Assembly (NCBI RefSeq): GCF_003253745.1
Contig: NZ_MZXV01000013.1
Span: forward strand, 1,178,001 to 1,242,000
Direction of reading: 5' to 3'
Length of the DNA stretch: 64,000 bases
Source of the DNA: Mesorhizobium kowhaii
Lineage (GTDB): Bacteria > Pseudomonadota > Alphaproteobacteria > Rhizobiales > Rhizobiaceae
The notes under the pieces were generated by a model. The model searched no databases and was not told the origin of the DNA. It saw only the letters and a list, made by a program, of their open reading frames with translations. Below are positions 26,539-37,406 of the stretch, piece after piece. Made by a program: the position numbers and the translations under genes. Numbering within the stretch: the stretch's first letter is position 1; each line of letters begins with the position of its first letter.

Positions 26539-27551
26539 CGGTGGGCCACGGCGATGACCTTCACGCCGTTGGCGGATCGGCCCGCCACATTCCGGTCCTC
26601 CTTGGCGAAGTGCTCGAAGCACTGGCGCCGGCGAAGGGCGACATCATCATCGACGGCACGTTCGGCGCCGGCGGTTACACCAAGGCCATTCTGGCGACGG
26701 GCGCTTCCGTGGTGGCGATCGATCGCGATCCGGATGCCATCGCGGCCGGGCGCGATCTCGAGGCGCAATCAGGCGGCCGATTGAGGCTGGTGCAGGCGCC
26801 GTTCTCGACGCTGGACGAACATGTCGAGAGCGCCGACGGCGTCGTGCTCGACATTGGCGTATCCTCGATGCAGCTCGATCAGGCCGAGCGCGGGTTTTCA
26901 TTCCGCGCCGACGGGCCGCTCGACATGCGCATGGCGCAAGCGGGCCTCAGCGCCGCCGATGTCGTCAATTCCTTCAAGCCGGGCGATCTAGCCCGCATCT
27001 TCGGCTTCCTCGGCGAGGAGCGTCATGCCGGACGCATCGCCCGCATGATCGAGGCTCGCCGTGAAAAGCGGCCGTTCGAGCGCACGCTGGAACTCGCCGA
27101 CGCCATCGAGACCCACGTCGGCCGCGCGCCGAAGGACAAGATCCATCCGGCCACGCGCGTCTTCCAGGCATTGCGCATCTTCGTCAATGACGAGCTTGGC
27201 GAATTGGCCAAGGCCTTGTTGGCCGCCGAACGCGCGCTGAAGCCGGGCGGACGGCTCGCCGTGGTGACGTTCCATTCGCTGGAAGACCGCATCGTCAAGC
27301 GCTTCATCGCCGATCGCGCCGACGCCGTGACCGGCTCGCGCCATATGCCCGAGGCACAGGCGCGTACCGCGACCTTCCGCAAGGCGGGTGGCGGCGTGAC
27401 TGCCGGCGACGCCGAGGTCGCGGCCAATCCGCGTGCCCGTTCGGCCAGGCTGCGCGCTGCCATTCGCACCGACGCGCCGGCGCGCAGCAGCGATTTTTCG
27501 ATTTTCGGCCTTCCAAAGCTTCCCGGCATCGACCGGCCGGGGGAGAGGTAA
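26535..27551 (+). CDS. rsmH: 16S rRNA (cytosine-1402-N4)-methyltransferase
   Basis: Methylates N4 of C1402 in the ribosomal P site using S-adenosylmethionine. The 338-residue protein shows [13 protein letters not shown], the SAM motif [59 protein letters not shown] and the [12 protein letters not shown] motif. The frame is open far upstream, through mraZ in another frame, but family similarity and the ATGA overlap with mraZ fix the start at 26535. Confidence 0.97.
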   Translation: MTVGHGDDLHAVGGSARHIPVLLGEVLEALAPAKGDIIIDGTFGAGGYTKAILATGASVVAIDRDPDAIAAGRDLEAQSGGRLRLVQAPFSTLDEHVESADGVVLDIGVSSMQLDQAERGFSFRADGPLDMRMAQAGLSAADVVNSFKPGDLARIFGFLGEERHAGRIARMIEARREKRPFERTLELADAIETHVGRAPKDKIHPATRVFQALRIFVNDELGELAKALLAAERALKPGGRLAVVTFHSLEDRIVKRFIADRADAVTGSRHMPEAQARTATFRKAGGGVTAGDAEVAANPRARSARLRAAIRTDAPARSSDFSIFGLPKLPGIDRPGER

Positions 27552-27555
27552 GCAC

Positions 27556-27951
27556 GTGTTTCGTACCAGCGACATCGTCCTGATCGCCGTCATGGTTTCG
27601 GCGGCGGCCCTTACCTACAAGACCAAGCGCGAGGCCGAGGAACAATTGGCGGCGGTGCAGAAGATCCATGCACAGATCCGCTATGAGGAGGACACGATCG
27701 ACCTGCTCAAGGCCGACTGGAGCCTGCTCACCCAGCCGTCGCGGCTGCAGAAGCTGGCCGACCTCTACAAGTCGCAGCTCGAACTCCAGCCGGTCAGCGC
27801 CCGCCAGATCGTCGGCATCGGCGATCTGCCGGCCAAAGCCCTGGACATTCAGGACATCCTGAAAGGACGCCAGGACGGCATGGCCGACAATTCCGACAAG
27901 GCGCCTCCGGGCGACAAGGATCCCGTCGTGACCGGAGGCATCGCCCAATGA
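27556..27951 (+). CDS. ftsL: Cell division protein FtsL-like
   Basis: A 131-residue bitopic inner-membrane protein: a hydrophobic segment (about 5-20, IVLIAVMVSAAALTY) followed by a predicted periplasmic coiled coil (EAEEQLAAVQKIHAQI, then LLKADWSLLTQPSRLQKLA) and a polar C-terminal tail. FtsL joins FtsB and FtsQ to activate FtsWI at the septum. The start is GTG at 27556 with GAGAGGTAAG upstream; the frame extends into rsmH but that part is antisense to family character. It overlaps ftsI as ATGA. Confidence 0.85.
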   Translation: MFRTSDIVLIAVMVSAAALTYKTKREAEEQLAAVQKIHAQIRYEEDTIDLLKADWSLLTQPSRLQKLADLYKSQLELQPVSARQIVGIGDLPAKALDIQDILKGRQDGMADNSDKAPPGDKDPVVTGGIAQ

Positions 27952-29657
27952 TCGGCAAACTGCTGAAGCGCAGCACCAGGACCGGCGAAGGCGGGACGAT
28001 CGTGGTCGAGGGCGCCCGCAAAGCGACCGGCGGCAAGGGCCGGACGCGCATCGTCATGACGATGGCGGTGTTCTTCGGCATCTTCGCGACCATTTCCGGG
28101 CGGCTGGTCTATCTCGGCTTCCAGACCCCCGACATGTCGGGCGGCCCGCAGAGCCGGGTGACGGCATCGCGGCCCGACATTGTCGACCGCAATGGCGAAG
28201 TGCTGGCGACGGACATCAAGACGGCCTCGCTGTTCGCCGAGCCGCGCCGCATCGTCGACGCCGACGAAGCGATCGAGAAGCTGTCGACGGTGCTTCCCGA
28301 GATCGACTATGAGCAGACCTACCACAAGCTCAAGAGCGGCGCCGGCTTCGTCTGGCTGCAGCGGCAGCTGACGCCCAAGCAGCAGTCCGACATCATGCAG
28401 CTCGGCATTCCCGGCTTCGGCTTCCGCACCGAGAAGCGCCGCTTCTATCCGAGCGGCGAAACCTCGTCCTACATTGTCGGGCTCACCAACATCGACAACC
28501 AGGGCATCTCCGGCATGGAGAAATATGTCGACGAGCAGGGCTTGAGCGACCTGCAGGCATCAGGCCTGGCGGTGGCCAAGGATCTGAAGCCGGTGAAGCT
28601 TTCGATCGATCTGCGCGTCCAGCACGTGGTGCGCGACGAGATCGCCGCCGGCCTGGAGCGCTATCGCGCCATGGGCGCTGGCGCCGTTGTGCTCAACGTC
28701 AAGACCGGCGAAGTGGTGGCGATGGCCTCGGTGCCGGACTTCGATCCGAACAATCCTTATAATGCACAGGACAAGGACCGGTTGAACCGCATGTCGGCCG
28801 GTCTCTATGAGATGGGCTCGACCTTCAAGAGCTTCACCTCAGCCATGGCGCTCGATTCCGGCAAGGCGACGATGGCGAGCCGCTTCGACGCTTCGCATCC
28901 AATCCGGGTCGGCCATCAAGCCATTCACGATTTCCACGGCAAGAACCGTGTGCTGTCGTTACCGGAGGTGTTCCTCTATTCGTCCAACATCGGGTCGGCC
29001 AGGGAGGCCGAGATGGTCGGCATCGAGGGGCACCGCGCATTCCTGCATCGCCTTGGAATTTTGGACAAGATGCAGACCGAACTGCCGGAAGTCGCCCGCC
29101 CGACTGAACCGAAGGTCTGGAAACAGGTCAATTCGTTCACCATCGCCTTCGGCCATGGCGTGTCGACGACGCCTCTACAAGCAGCTGTCGGCTGCGCGGC
29201 GCTGATGAATGGCGGCTTCCTGATGAACCCTACCTTCCTGATCCGCACACAGGCAGAAGCGATGGCGGTGGCCAAGAAAGTGGTCGGCGACAAGACGGTC
29301 GATGGCATGCGCTACCTCTATACGCTTAACGCAGAGAAGGGTTCGGCCAGAAACGCCAGAGTCCCCGGCTACCGCGTTGGCGGCAAGACCGGGACAGCCG
29401 AGAAGGTCATCAATGGCCGCTACTCGAAGGAATTGAATTTCAATACCTTCGTCGCCGCCTTCCCGATGGACGATCCGCAATACCTCGTGTTTACGATTGC
29501 CGACGCCCCGCACCCGGAAAAGCCTGGCATGACAGACGTCGCGGCCTCGAATGCGGGGGTTATGGCCGGTAATATCATCAGGCGTTCCGCGGCCATGCTT
29601 GGCGTGAAGCCAGATTTCAGCCATGAAAATGGTGCAACGCTGGTTTCCTATCAGTGA
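27948..29657 (+). CDS. ftsI: Septal peptidoglycan transpeptidase (PBP3)
   Basis: Cross-links septal peptidoglycan in the periplasm, working with FtsW. The 569-residue protein has one N-terminal membrane helix (about 35-55), a dimerisation/pedestal domain, and a class B transpeptidase domain with SxxK as STFK (Ser291), SxN as SSN, and KTGT followed by AEK near residue 480. Length is typical. It starts four bases inside ftsL and is followed after 54 bp by murE. Confidence 0.95.
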   Translation: MIGKLLKRSTRTGEGGTIVVEGARKATGGKGRTRIVMTMAVFFGIFATISGRLVYLGFQTPDMSGGPQSRVTASRPDIVDRNGEVLATDIKTASLFAEPRRIVDADEAIEKLSTVLPEIDYEQTYHKLKSGAGFVWLQRQLTPKQQSDIMQLGIPGFGFRTEKRRFYPSGETSSYIVGLTNIDNQGISGMEKYVDEQGLSDLQASGLAVAKDLKPVKLSIDLRVQHVVRDEIAAGLERYRAMGAGAVVLNVKTGEVVAMASVPDFDPNNPYNAQDKDRLNRMSAGLYEMGSTFKSFTSAMALDSGKATMASRFDASHPIRVGHQAIHDFHGKNRVLSLPEVFLYSSNIGSAREAEMVGIEGHRAFLHRLGILDKMQTELPEVARPTEPKVWKQVNSFTIAFGHGVSTTPLQAAVGCAALMNGGFLMNPTFLIRTQAEAMAVAKKVVGDKTVDGMRYLYTLNAEKGSARNARVPGYRVGGKTGTAEKVINGRYSKELNFNTFVAAFPMDDPQYLVFTIADAPHPEKPGMTDVAASNAGVMAGNIIRRSAAMLGVKPDFSHENGATLVSYQ

Positions 29658-29711
29658 TTCTTGGGGCGCGCCGGCAACTGCGCGCTATTTTGTTGCAGTG
29701 AACGGGACTCG

Positions 29712-31160
29712 ATGAAGCTCAGAGATCTAGCCGGTATCCTGCCAGTCGAAGGAACAGCTTCCGCCGATCTGGAGGTTACCGGGATTTCGTCGGATTCTCG
29801 CCAGGTAAGATCGGGCGTCGTCTTCTTCGCGCTCGCCGGTACCAAGGCGGATGGCGTGACCTATGCTGCCGACGCTGCCCGGCGTGGTGCCGCCGCAATC
29901 GTCGCGGGCAGCGCCATCGCCGGGCTGTCGGTTCCGGTATTGGCGGTCGATGATCCGCGTCTGGCGCTGGCGCTGAGTGCGGCCCGCTATTTCGGCAGGC
30001 AACCTGAGACCATGGTCGCGGTGACCGGCACCAGCGGCAAGACATCGGTCGCCGCCTTCACCAGGCAGATCTGGGAGCAGACCGGCTATGCCGCCGCTTC
30101 GATCGGCACCACCGGTGTGGTGGCGCCGGGCCGCAACGACTATGGCTCGCTGACGACGCCCGATCCGGTCGCCTTGCACCAGTTGCTCAAGGAATTGGCG
30201 GATGCCGGCGTCACCCACGCCTCGATGGAAGCCTCCAGCCATGGGCTCGACCAGCGCCGCCTCGACGGCGTGAGGCTGGCAGCCGGCGGCTTCACCAATC
30301 TCGGCCGCGACCATATGGACTATCATCCGACCATCGAGGACTACCACCGCGCCAAATTACGCCTGTTCGACACGCTGCTGCCGAAAGGCGCGCCGGCCGT
30401 GATCTTCGCCGACGATCCGTGGTCGGCGCCGACGATCCAGGCGGCGCAGGCTGCCGGGCTCGAGGTGCTGACGGTTGGCCGCCATGGCGATTTCCTCAGG
30501 CTGAAGCGGGTTGAGCACGAGCGCCATCGCCAGCGCGCCGAGGTCGAGGCTGGCGGCGTGCTCTACGAGGTCGACCTGCCGCTGGCCGGCGATTTCCAGA
30601 TTTCGAACGCGCTGGTTTCGGCGGGGCTTGCCATTTCCACGGGAACACCTGTCGCCAAAGCCTTGATGGCGTTGGAGAAACTGAAGGGCGCACCGGGCCG
30701 GCTCGACCTTGTCGGCACCACGACCAACGGTGCGCCGGTCTATGTCGACTATGCCCATAAGCCCGATGCGCTGGAAAACGTGCTGGCCTCGGTGCGCCCG
30801 TTCACCACCGGCCGCGTCATTGTCGTGTTCGGCTGCGGCGGCGACCGTGACCGCGGCAAGCGGCCGATCATGGGCGAGATCGCGACCCGGCTTGCCGATG
30901 TCGTCATCGTCACCGACGACAATCCGCGCTCGGAAGTGCCGGAAACGATCCGCGCCGCCATCCTTGCCGCCGCGCCAGGCGCCATCGAGATCGGCGACCG
31001 TCGCCAGGCGATCCACGAGGCGGTCGCAATGCTGCATGCCGGCGACACGCTGATCGTGGCCGGCAAGGGCCACGAGGAAGGCCAGACGATCGGCACCGAA
31101 ACCCTGCATTTCTCCGATCATGAGGAAGTTCGCGCCGCACTGCGGGAGCGTGCCGCATGA
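29712..31160 (+). CDS. murE: UDP-MurNAc-L-Ala-D-Glu:meso-diaminopimelate ligase
   Basis: Adds meso-diaminopimelate to the peptidoglycan precursor with ATP, in the cytoplasm. The 482-residue protein has the P-loop GTSGKTS (about 106-112), the carbamylated-lysine region, [17 protein letters not shown], and the DNPRSE motif that marks specificity for diaminopimelate rather than lysine. The ATG at 29712 was chosen over 29661, which adds an atypical Cys-rich segment. It overlaps murF as ATGA. Confidence 0.97.
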   Translation: MKLRDLAGILPVEGTASADLEVTGISSDSRQVRSGVVFFALAGTKADGVTYAADAARRGAAAIVAGSAIAGLSVPVLAVDDPRLALALSAARYFGRQPETMVAVTGTSGKTSVAAFTRQIWEQTGYAAASIGTTGVVAPGRNDYGSLTTPDPVALHQLLKELADAGVTHASMEASSHGLDQRRLDGVRLAAGGFTNLGRDHMDYHPTIEDYHRAKLRLFDTLLPKGAPAVIFADDPWSAPTIQAAQAAGLEVLTVGRHGDFLRLKRVEHERHRQRAEVEAGGVLYEVDLPLAGDFQISNALVSAGLAISTGTPVAKALMALEKLKGAPGRLDLVGTTTNGAPVYVDYAHKPDALENVLASVRPFTTGRVIVVFGCGGDRDRGKRPIMGEIATRLADVVIVTDDNPRSEVPETIRAAILAAAPGAIEIGDRRQAIHEAVAMLHAGDTLIVAGKGHEEGQTIGTETLHFSDHEEVRAALRERAA

Positions 31161-32614
31161 GCTTGCTGTGGACCTCCGAGGCGCTGGTTACCGCCATGGA
31201 CGGGCGGCCGCTCGGGCCGATGCCGGAAGGCATATCCGGTATTTCGATCGACAGCCGCAGCCTGCAGCCGGGCGACGCCTTCTTCGCCATCAAGGGCGAG
31301 GCGATGGACGGCCATGACTTCGCCACCGCCGCCATCAAGGCCGGCGCCGGCGTGCTGGTGGTGGCGGAAGGCAAGCTGCCGTCGCTCGGCCGGCTGACGG
31401 CGCCGATCATCGTCGTCGAAGACGTGCTGGCCGCACTTGAAAAGCTCGGTGTCGCGGCGCGCGCCCGCTCTGGGGCCAAGATCATCGCAGTGACCGGTTC
31501 GGCCGGCAAGACCACCACCAAGGAAGCGCTGCGCCACGTGCTGTCGGCGGTCGGCAAGGTGCATGCCTCGGCGCAGTCCTTCAACAATCACTGGGGCGTG
31601 CCGCTGACGCTGGCGCGCATGCCGGTCGATTGCGATTACGCCGTGTTCGAAATCGGCATGAATCACCCAGACGAGATTCGGCCGCTGGTCAAAATGGTGA
31701 GGCCGCATGTCGCCATCGTCACCATGATCGCGGCGGCGCATCTCGGCTTCTTTCGCAATCTCGACGAGATCGCCAGAGCCAAGGCCGAGATTTTCGAAGG
31801 CTTGGAACCTGACGGCGCGGCCATCCTCAACCGCGACGACGCGCGCTGGAAGCTTCTGGACAAGATGGCGCATGCCGCTGGGGTCGAGCACGTATACGGC
31901 TTCGGCGAGAATGCGCGCTCGACCTTTAAGCTGGTCAAATGCGAACTTCACGCCGACCATTCCGACATCACCGCCAGGATCGGCGGCCATGAGGTGACTG
32001 CCCGGATCGGCGCGCCCGGGCGCCACATGGTGCAGAACGTGCTGGCGGTGCTGGGCGCGGCGCATCTGGTCGGCGCCGATCTCGACAGAGTGGCGCTGGC
32101 GCTGGCAGATCTTTCGGCTGAGCGCGGGCGCGGCAAGCGCCATGTGCTGCGCCACCCCGGTGGCTCGACTTCGAGCCACCCCGGCGGGCCGATCACGCTG
32201 ATCGACGAGAGCTACAACGCCAATCCTGCGTCGATGGGTGCAGCGATGGCGCTGCTCAACGCGACGCCGGTGACAGGCGAGGGCCGCCGCATCGCCGTGC
32301 TCGGCGACATGCTGGAACTCGGCGACCATTCGGCCAAGCTTCACGCCGCCCTTGCCGACCTCATCGTCGGCACCGGGACGCAGACCGTCTTTCTGGGCGG
32401 CCCGGAAATGCGGGCATTGGCCGAGAGGCTGCCAGCCGAGATCAAGACGGAATACCGCGCCGGTGTCGAGGAGCTTAAGCCGGTGCTGCTTGCCGCGCTG
32501 AAGCCAGGCGACGTGGTGATGATCAAATCGTCGAAGGGCATCGGTTTTGCAAAACTGGTCGATGCGCTGCTGGGCAAGTTCCCGGCTGAAACGACAACCA
32601 GCAAACAGACCTAG
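31157..32614 (+). CDS. murF: UDP-MurNAc-tripeptide:D-Ala-D-Ala ligase
   Basis: Adds D-Ala-D-Ala to complete the UDP-MurNAc-pentapeptide. The 485-residue cytoplasmic Mur ligase has the uridine-binding [17 protein letters not shown], the P-loop [23 protein letters not shown], the [11 protein letters not shown] motif and IDESYNANP. Between HVLR and IDESYNANP it carries an extra segment [12 protein letters not shown] encoded by a DNA palindrome, absent from most MurF proteins I know; it lies before the substrate-binding C-terminal domain and probably forms a surface loop. It overlaps murE by four bases. Confidence 0.96.
   Translation: MSLLWTSEALVTAMDGRPLGPMPEGISGISIDSRSLQPGDAFFAIKGEAMDGHDFATAAIKAGAGVLVVAEGKLPSLGRLTAPIIVVEDVLAALEKLGVAARARSGAKIIAVTGSAGKTTTKEALRHVLSAVGKVHASAQSFNNHWGVPLTLARMPVDCDYAVFEIGMNHPDEIRPLVKMVRPHVAIVTMIAAAHLGFFRNLDEIARAKAEIFEGLEPDGAAILNRDDARWKLLDKMAHAAGVEHVYGFGENARSTFKLVKCELHADHSDITARIGGHEVTARIGAPGRHMVQNVLAVLGAAHLVGADLDRVALALADLSAERGRGKRHVLRHPGGSTSSHPGGPITLIDESYNANPASMGAAMALLNATPVTGEGRRIAVLGDMLELGDHSAKLHAALADLIVGTGTQTVFLGGPEMRALAERLPAEIKTEYRAGVEELKPVLLAALKPGDVVMIKSSKGIGFAKLVDALLGKFPAETTTSKQT
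32159..32180. repeat. Palindrome and short direct repeat inside murF
   Basis: GGTGGCTCGA and TCGAGCCACC form a perfect 10-bp inverted repeat around CT. CCACCCCGG occurs twice, just before and at the end of it. The segment adds about nine codons in frame (residues about 334-342). Confidence 0.6.
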
Positions 32615-32634
32615 GTCGGGGGACGATAAGCGCA

Positions 32635-33717
32635 ATGTTCACACTGCTCGTCGATTTTGCGGACAAGATCTCGGTCTTCAATGTCTTCCGCTACATCACC
32701 TTCCGCACCGGCGGGGCGCTGATCACCTCGGCGCTGATCGTCTTCATCTTCGGACCGACCATCATCAACTCGCTGCGGCTGCGGCAAGGCAAGGGCCAGC
32801 CGATCCGCGCCGACGGGCCGCAGACGCATTTCAAGAAGGCCGGCACGCCGACTATGGGCGGGCTGATGATCCTGTCCGGCATCATCGGTTCGTCGCTGCT
32901 GTGGGCGAACCTGTCGAGCATCTATGTCTGGGTGGTGCTGCTGGTGACGCTCGGCTTCGGCTCGATCGGCTTTTACGACGACTATCTCAAGGTGACCAAG
33001 CAGTCGCATCTCGGCTTTTCCGGCAAGGCACGGCTGGCGCTTGAATTCGTCATTGCCGGCATCGCCGCCTGGGTGATCATGCACAACGGCCAGGCGCCGT
33101 TCTCGTCGTCGCTGACATTCCCCTTCGCCAAGGAATTCATCATCAATCTCGGCTGGTTCTTCATTCCGTTCTCCTGCTTCGTCATCGTCGGAGCCGGCAA
33201 TGCGGTGAACCTGACCGACGGGCTTGACGGGCTGGCGATCGTGCCGATCATGATCGCGGCGGCGTCCTTCGGCGTCATCGCCTATCTCTCCGGCAACGCC
33301 GTGTTCGCCGAATATCTGCAGATCCATTTCGTGCCCGGCACCGGCGAACTGGCGGTCGTGCTTGGCGCGGTCATCGGCGCCGGCCTCGGCTTTCTCTGGT
33401 TCAACGCGCCGCCGGCCGCGATCTTCATGGGCGACACCGGCTCGCTGGCGATGGGCGGCCTGATCGGCACGGTCGCGGTCGCCACCAAGCACGAGATCGT
33501 GCTGGTCATTGTTGGCGGATTGTTTGTCGTGGAAATCCTGTCGGTCATCATTCAGGTCGGCTATTTCAAGATGACCGGCAAGCGGGTGTTCCTGATGGCG
33601 CCGATCCATCATCATTTCGAAAAGCTGGGCTGGACCGAAAGCCAGGTTGTGATCCGCTTCTGGATCATCGCCGTCATCCTGGCGCTGGTCGGCCTGTCCA
33701 CCCTGAAGTTGAGATAG
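32635..33717 (+). CDS. mraY: Phospho-MurNAc-pentapeptide transferase
   Basis: Transfers phospho-MurNAc-pentapeptide to undecaprenyl phosphate, making lipid I on the cytoplasmic side of the inner membrane. The 360-residue protein has about ten membrane helices and the family signatures [10 protein letters not shown], the catalytic aspartates in [30 protein letters not shown], and the histidine-rich [21 protein letters not shown] ribosome site lies before the ATG. murD begins eight bases after its stop. Confidence 0.97.
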   Translation: MFTLLVDFADKISVFNVFRYITFRTGGALITSALIVFIFGPTIINSLRLRQGKGQPIRADGPQTHFKKAGTPTMGGLMILSGIIGSSLLWANLSSIYVWVVLLVTLGFGSIGFYDDYLKVTKQSHLGFSGKARLALEFVIAGIAAWVIMHNGQAPFSSSLTFPFAKEFIINLGWFFIPFSCFVIVGAGNAVNLTDGLDGLAIVPIMIAAASFGVIAYLSGNAVFAEYLQIHFVPGTGELAVVLGAVIGAGLGFLWFNAPPAAIFMGDTGSLAMGGLIGTVAVATKHEIVLVIVGGLFVVEILSVIIQVGYFKMTGKRVFLMAPIHHHFEKLGWTESQVVIRFWIIAVILALVGLSTLKLR

Positions 33718-33725
33718 GAGGCCGC

Positions 33726-35126
33726 TTGATCCCCGCCGCATCCTTCGCAGGCAAGCGCGTTTCGCTCTTCGGGCTCGGTGGCTCGGGGATCGCGACGGCG
33801 CGCGCGCTGATCGCCGGCGGGGCGGACGTGCTGGCCTGGGACGACAATCCCGACAGCGTTGCCAAGGCGGCGGCTACCGGCATTGCAACCGGCGATTTGC
33901 GTGGTGCCGACTGGGCGAAATTCTCGGCTTTCGTGCTGTCGCCGGGCGTGCCGCTGACGCATCCCAAGCCGCATTGGACAGTGGAGCTGGCGCGTGGTTC
34001 CGGCGTCGAGATCATCGGCGACATCGAGCTTTTCTGTCGTGAGCGGATGCTCGCCGCGCCGGCAGCACCGTTCATCGCCATCACCGGCACCAACGGCAAG
34101 TCGACGACGACCGCGCTGACCGCGCATATCCTGAAAGCGGCGGGACGCGACACCCAGATGGGCGGCAATATCGGCCGCGCGGTGATGACGCTCGATCCGC
34201 CTGAGCCCAATCGGCATTATGTCGTCGAATGCTCGTCGTACCAGATCGATCTCGCGCCCTCGATCAACCCGACGGCCGGCATCCTGCTCAATTTGACGCC
34301 CGACCATCTCGATCGCCACGGCACCATGCAGCACTACGCCTCGATCAAGGAGCGGCTGGTGGCTGGCAGCGAGACGGCGATCATCGGCATCGACGATTCC
34401 TGGTGCGCGCAGATCGCCGAGCGGCTGGAGCGGGCGGGGCGGCATGTCATCCGCATTTCCAAACGGCTGCCGCTCACCGACGGCTATTTCGCCGACGGCA
34501 GCAACCTGATGGAGGCGGTGCACGGCCGCTACAGCCGCGTCGCTTTCCTCCAAGGCATCGGCTCGCTGCGCGGCCAGCACAATGCGCAAAACGCGCTGGC
34601 GGCGGTCGCTGCTTGCCTCAAGGTCGGGCTGGACCTTGGCGAAATCCAATCCGGACTGGAAAGCTTTCCCGGCCTTGCGCACCGCATGGAGCAGGTCGGC
34701 CGCAAGGACCATGTGCTGTTCGTCAACGATTCCAAAGCGACCAATGCCGATGCGGCAGCACCGGCTTTGTCGAGCTTTCCGCGCATCTACTGGATCGCCG
34801 GCGGCCTGCCCAAGGAGGGCGGCATCGAGCCGTTGCGCGGCTTCTTCCCGCGCATCGCCAAGGCCTATCTGATCGGCGAGGCGGCGCCCGCCTTTTCGGC
34901 AACCCTGGGCGAGGCCGTGCCCTACGAAATATCGGGCACACTGGCCGCTGCGGTCGAACATGCCGCGCATGACGCGGCTCAAGACGACAGCAGCGAAGTG
35001 GTGGTGCTGCTGTCGCCGGCCTGCGCCAGTTTCGACCAGTTCAAGAATTTCGAAGTCCGCGGCGAAGCCTTCAGGCAAGCTGCGAATGCTATCGAGGGTG
35101 TGAAACCCATCGGAGGGGCACGATAA
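33726..35126 (+). CDS. murD: UDP-MurNAc-L-Ala:D-glutamate ligase
   Basis: Adds D-glutamate to UDP-MurNAc-L-Ala in the cytoplasm. The 466-residue protein has the Rossmann-like [15 protein letters not shown], the P-loop [12 protein letters not shown] (about residues 119-130), [28 protein letters not shown], and the [12 protein letters not shown] motif. The start is TTG at 33726, just downstream of AGGAGG, and gives the expected N-terminus [16 protein letters not shown]. It overlaps ftsW as TAATG. Confidence 0.95.
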   Translation: MIPAASFAGKRVSLFGLGGSGIATARALIAGGADVLAWDDNPDSVAKAAATGIATGDLRGADWAKFSAFVLSPGVPLTHPKPHWTVELARGSGVEIIGDIELFCRERMLAAPAAPFIAITGTNGKSTTTALTAHILKAAGRDTQMGGNIGRAVMTLDPPEPNRHYVVECSSYQIDLAPSINPTAGILLNLTPDHLDRHGTMQHYASIKERLVAGSETAIIGIDDSWCAQIAERLERAGRHVIRISKRLPLTDGYFADGSNLMEAVHGRYSRVAFLQGIGSLRGQHNAQNALAAVAACLKVGLDLGEIQSGLESFPGLAHRMEQVGRKDHVLFVNDSKATNADAAAPALSSFPRIYWIAGGLPKEGGIEPLRGFFPRIAKAYLIGEAAPAFSATLGEAVPYEISGTLAAAVEHAAHDAAQDDSSEVVVLLSPACASFDQFKNFEVRGEAFRQAANAIEGVKPIGGAR

Positions 35127-36277
35127 TGCAGAGCCGTCTCGACAAAAGTCCGGTTGCGACCTGGTGGTGGACGATCGATCGCTGGTTCTTGGCGGCGTTC
35201 CTGTCGCTGATGGGGCTCGGCATCGTGCTGTCCTTCGCCGCCAGCCCGGCGGTGGCCGAGCGCATCGGCCTCGACAGTTTCCACTTTGCCACAAGGCAGA
35301 TCATCTTCACCGTGCCGGCGCTCTGCGTCATGCTGGCGGTGTCCTTCTTGGAATCCAGGCAGATCCGGCGCATGGCGCTGATCATGCTGTGCCTGATGCT
35401 GGTGCTGATGGTGGCGGTGCTCTATATCGGCGTCGAGGTGAAGGGCGCGCGGCGCTGGGTCTCGCTTGCCGGCCTGTCGATCCAGCCGTCGGAATTCCTC
35501 AAGCCCGCCTTCGTCATCATGTGCGCCTGGCTGTTCGCCGAACACAAGCGCCAGCCTGACATTCCGGGCAATCTGTTTGCCATGCTGCTGCTTGCGCTGG
35601 TCGTCTCGCTGCTGGTCGCGCAGCCGGATCTCGGCCAGACCATGCTGGTCACCGGCACCTGGGGTGTGATGTTCTTCATGGCCGGGCTGCCATGGCTGTG
35701 GATCATCGCGCTTGGTGGCGCAGGCGTCGGTGGCGTGTTCGCCGCCTATTCGGTGTTTCCCCACGTTGCCTTGCGCATCGACAAGTTCCTCACCGGCGAA
35801 GGCGACACGTTCCAGGTCGACATGGGCCGCGAGGCGCTGATCAATGGCGGCTGGTTCGGTGTCGGGCCGGGCGAGGGCACGGTCAAGCGGGTCATCCCGG
35901 ACAGCCATGCCGACTTCGTCTTTTCGGTCGCCGGCGAGGAATTCGGGTTGATCATGTGCTTCTTCATCATGTCGATCTTCGCCTTCATCGTGCTGCGCGG
36001 CCTCAACACGGCACTGAAGGAGCATGACGACTTCACCCGCTACGCGGTCGGCGGGCTGGTCACGGTTTTCGGCCTGCAGGCCGTCATCAACATGTGCGTC
36101 AACCTACAGCTGGTGCCGGCCAAAGGCATGACGCTGCCTTTCATCTCCTATGGCGGCTCCTCGCAGATCGCCATCGCCATCTCGATGGGCATGGTGCTGG
36201 CGCTGACGCGCAAGCGGCCCGAAAAGCGCAAGCAGATGGGCTTTGCCCTCTCGCAGCGCGCCCTGCCGGCGGAGTGA
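35126..36277 (+). CDS. ftsW: Septal peptidoglycan glycosyltransferase FtsW
   Basis: SEDS-family polymerase that makes septal glycan strands from lipid II together with FtsI. The 383-residue protein has about ten membrane helices, with [25 protein letters not shown] around the first large loop, the [29 protein letters not shown] loop (seen as [16 protein letters not shown]) and the conserved [10 protein letters not shown] near the C-terminus. The start overlaps the murD stop by one base, and murG begins two bases after its stop. Confidence 0.96.
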   Translation: MQSRLDKSPVATWWWTIDRWFLAAFLSLMGLGIVLSFAASPAVAERIGLDSFHFATRQIIFTVPALCVMLAVSFLESRQIRRMALIMLCLMLVLMVAVLYIGVEVKGARRWVSLAGLSIQPSEFLKPAFVIMCAWLFAEHKRQPDIPGNLFAMLLLALVVSLLVAQPDLGQTMLVTGTWGVMFFMAGLPWLWIIALGGAGVGGVFAAYSVFPHVALRIDKFLTGEGDTFQVDMGREALINGGWFGVGPGEGTVKRVIPDSHADFVFSVAGEEFGLIMCFFIMSIFAFIVLRGLNTALKEHDDFTRYAVGGLVTVFGLQAVINMCVNLQLVPAKGMTLPFISYGGSSQIAIAISMGMVLALTRKRPEKRKQMGFALSQRALPAE

Positions 36278-36278
36278 T

Positions 36279-37406
36279 ATGGCGAGGGGTGTCATCCTTC
36301 TCGCTGCGGGTGGAACCGGGGGGCATCTCTTCCCGGCTGAAGCCCTGGCGCACGAGCTGAACGAGCGCGGCTGGACGGTGCATCTGGCCACCGACGACCG
36401 CGCCGAGCGGTTCGCTGCCCATTTCCCGGCGGCCGCCATCCATCCGATCCAGTCGGCGACGATGGGCTCGAAGAATCCCATCGCCCTGCTTGGTGCCTTC
36501 TGGAAAATCTGGCGCGGCGTACGCCAGGCCTCCGCCGTCATCGCCAGGATCAAGCCGGATGCCGTCGTCGGCTTTGGCGGCTACCCGACCTTGCCGCCGC
36601 TCTATGCGGCGACGCGGCGCAAGGTGCCGACGCTGATCCATGAGCAGAACGCGGTGATGGGGCGCGCCAACCGGGCGCTGGCCGGGCGTGTCGACGCGAT
36701 TGCCGGCGGGTTCCTGCCGCAGGACACCAGTGCAGCCGGCGCCAAGACGGTGACGACAGGCAATCCGGTCCGGCCTCCCGTGCTGGAAGCGGCCAAGACG
36801 CCTTATGCGGCATCGACCGGGGAGGAGCCGTTCAAGCTGCTGGTGTTCGGCGGCAGCCAGGGAGCCCAGTTCTTTTCCGATGCAGTGCCGGCGGCCATCG
36901 CCATGCTGTCCGAAGCGCAGCGCAAACGGCTGGTGATCACCCAGCAGGCACGCGCCGATGACGTTGCGCGGGTGAAGGCGGCCTATGCCGCACTTGGCGT
37001 CGCCGCCGAAGTCTCGCCCTTCTTCACCGATATGGCGCAGCGCATGGCGACGGCGCATCTGGTGATCTCGCGCTCCGGCGCCTCGACCGTCTCGGAGATC
37101 GCTGTCATCGGTCGGCCGGCGCTGCTTGTGCCCTATCCCTATGCGCTCGACCACGACCAGGCGGCGAATGCGGCGGCCCTTGCCGCCGCCGGAGGTGGCG
37201 AAGTGCACCCGCAATCCTCGCTTTCGCCCGAGCGCATCGCGACCCTCCTCGGCGGGCTGATGGACAGCCCTGAGCGCCTGGCGGCCATGGCGGCAGGAGC
37301 GAAATCGGCCGGCCGGCCCGACGCGGCACGGTTGCTCGCCGATCTCACAGAGGCTATTGCGTCCCAAAAAACCGTTTCAGACTTCAGGAAGGGGACGCAC
37401 GTATGA
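36279..37406 (+). CDS. murG: UDP-GlcNAc:lipid I N-acetylglucosaminyltransferase
   Basis: Adds GlcNAc to lipid I to make lipid II on the inner face of the membrane. The 375-residue GT-B enzyme has the N-terminal G loop [38 protein letters not shown], the second glycine loop FGGSQGAQ, and the UDP-GlcNAc-binding [13 protein letters not shown]. The ATG at 36279 matches the family start; the extra codons upstream overlap ftsW. It overlaps murC as ATGA. Confidence 0.97.
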   Translation: MARGVILLAAGGTGGHLFPAEALAHELNERGWTVHLATDDRAERFAAHFPAAAIHPIQSATMGSKNPIALLGAFWKIWRGVRQASAVIARIKPDAVVGFGGYPTLPPLYAATRRKVPTLIHEQNAVMGRANRALAGRVDAIAGGFLPQDTSAAGAKTVTTGNPVRPPVLEAAKTPYAASTGEEPFKLLVFGGSQGAQFFSDAVPAAIAMLSEAQRKRLVITQQARADDVARVKAAYAALGVAAEVSPFFTDMAQRMATAHLVISRSGASTVSEIAVIGRPALLVPYPYALDHDQAANAAALAAAGGGEVHPQSSLSPERIATLLGGLMDSPERLAAMAAGAKSAGRPDAARLLADLTEAIASQKTVSDFRKGTHV

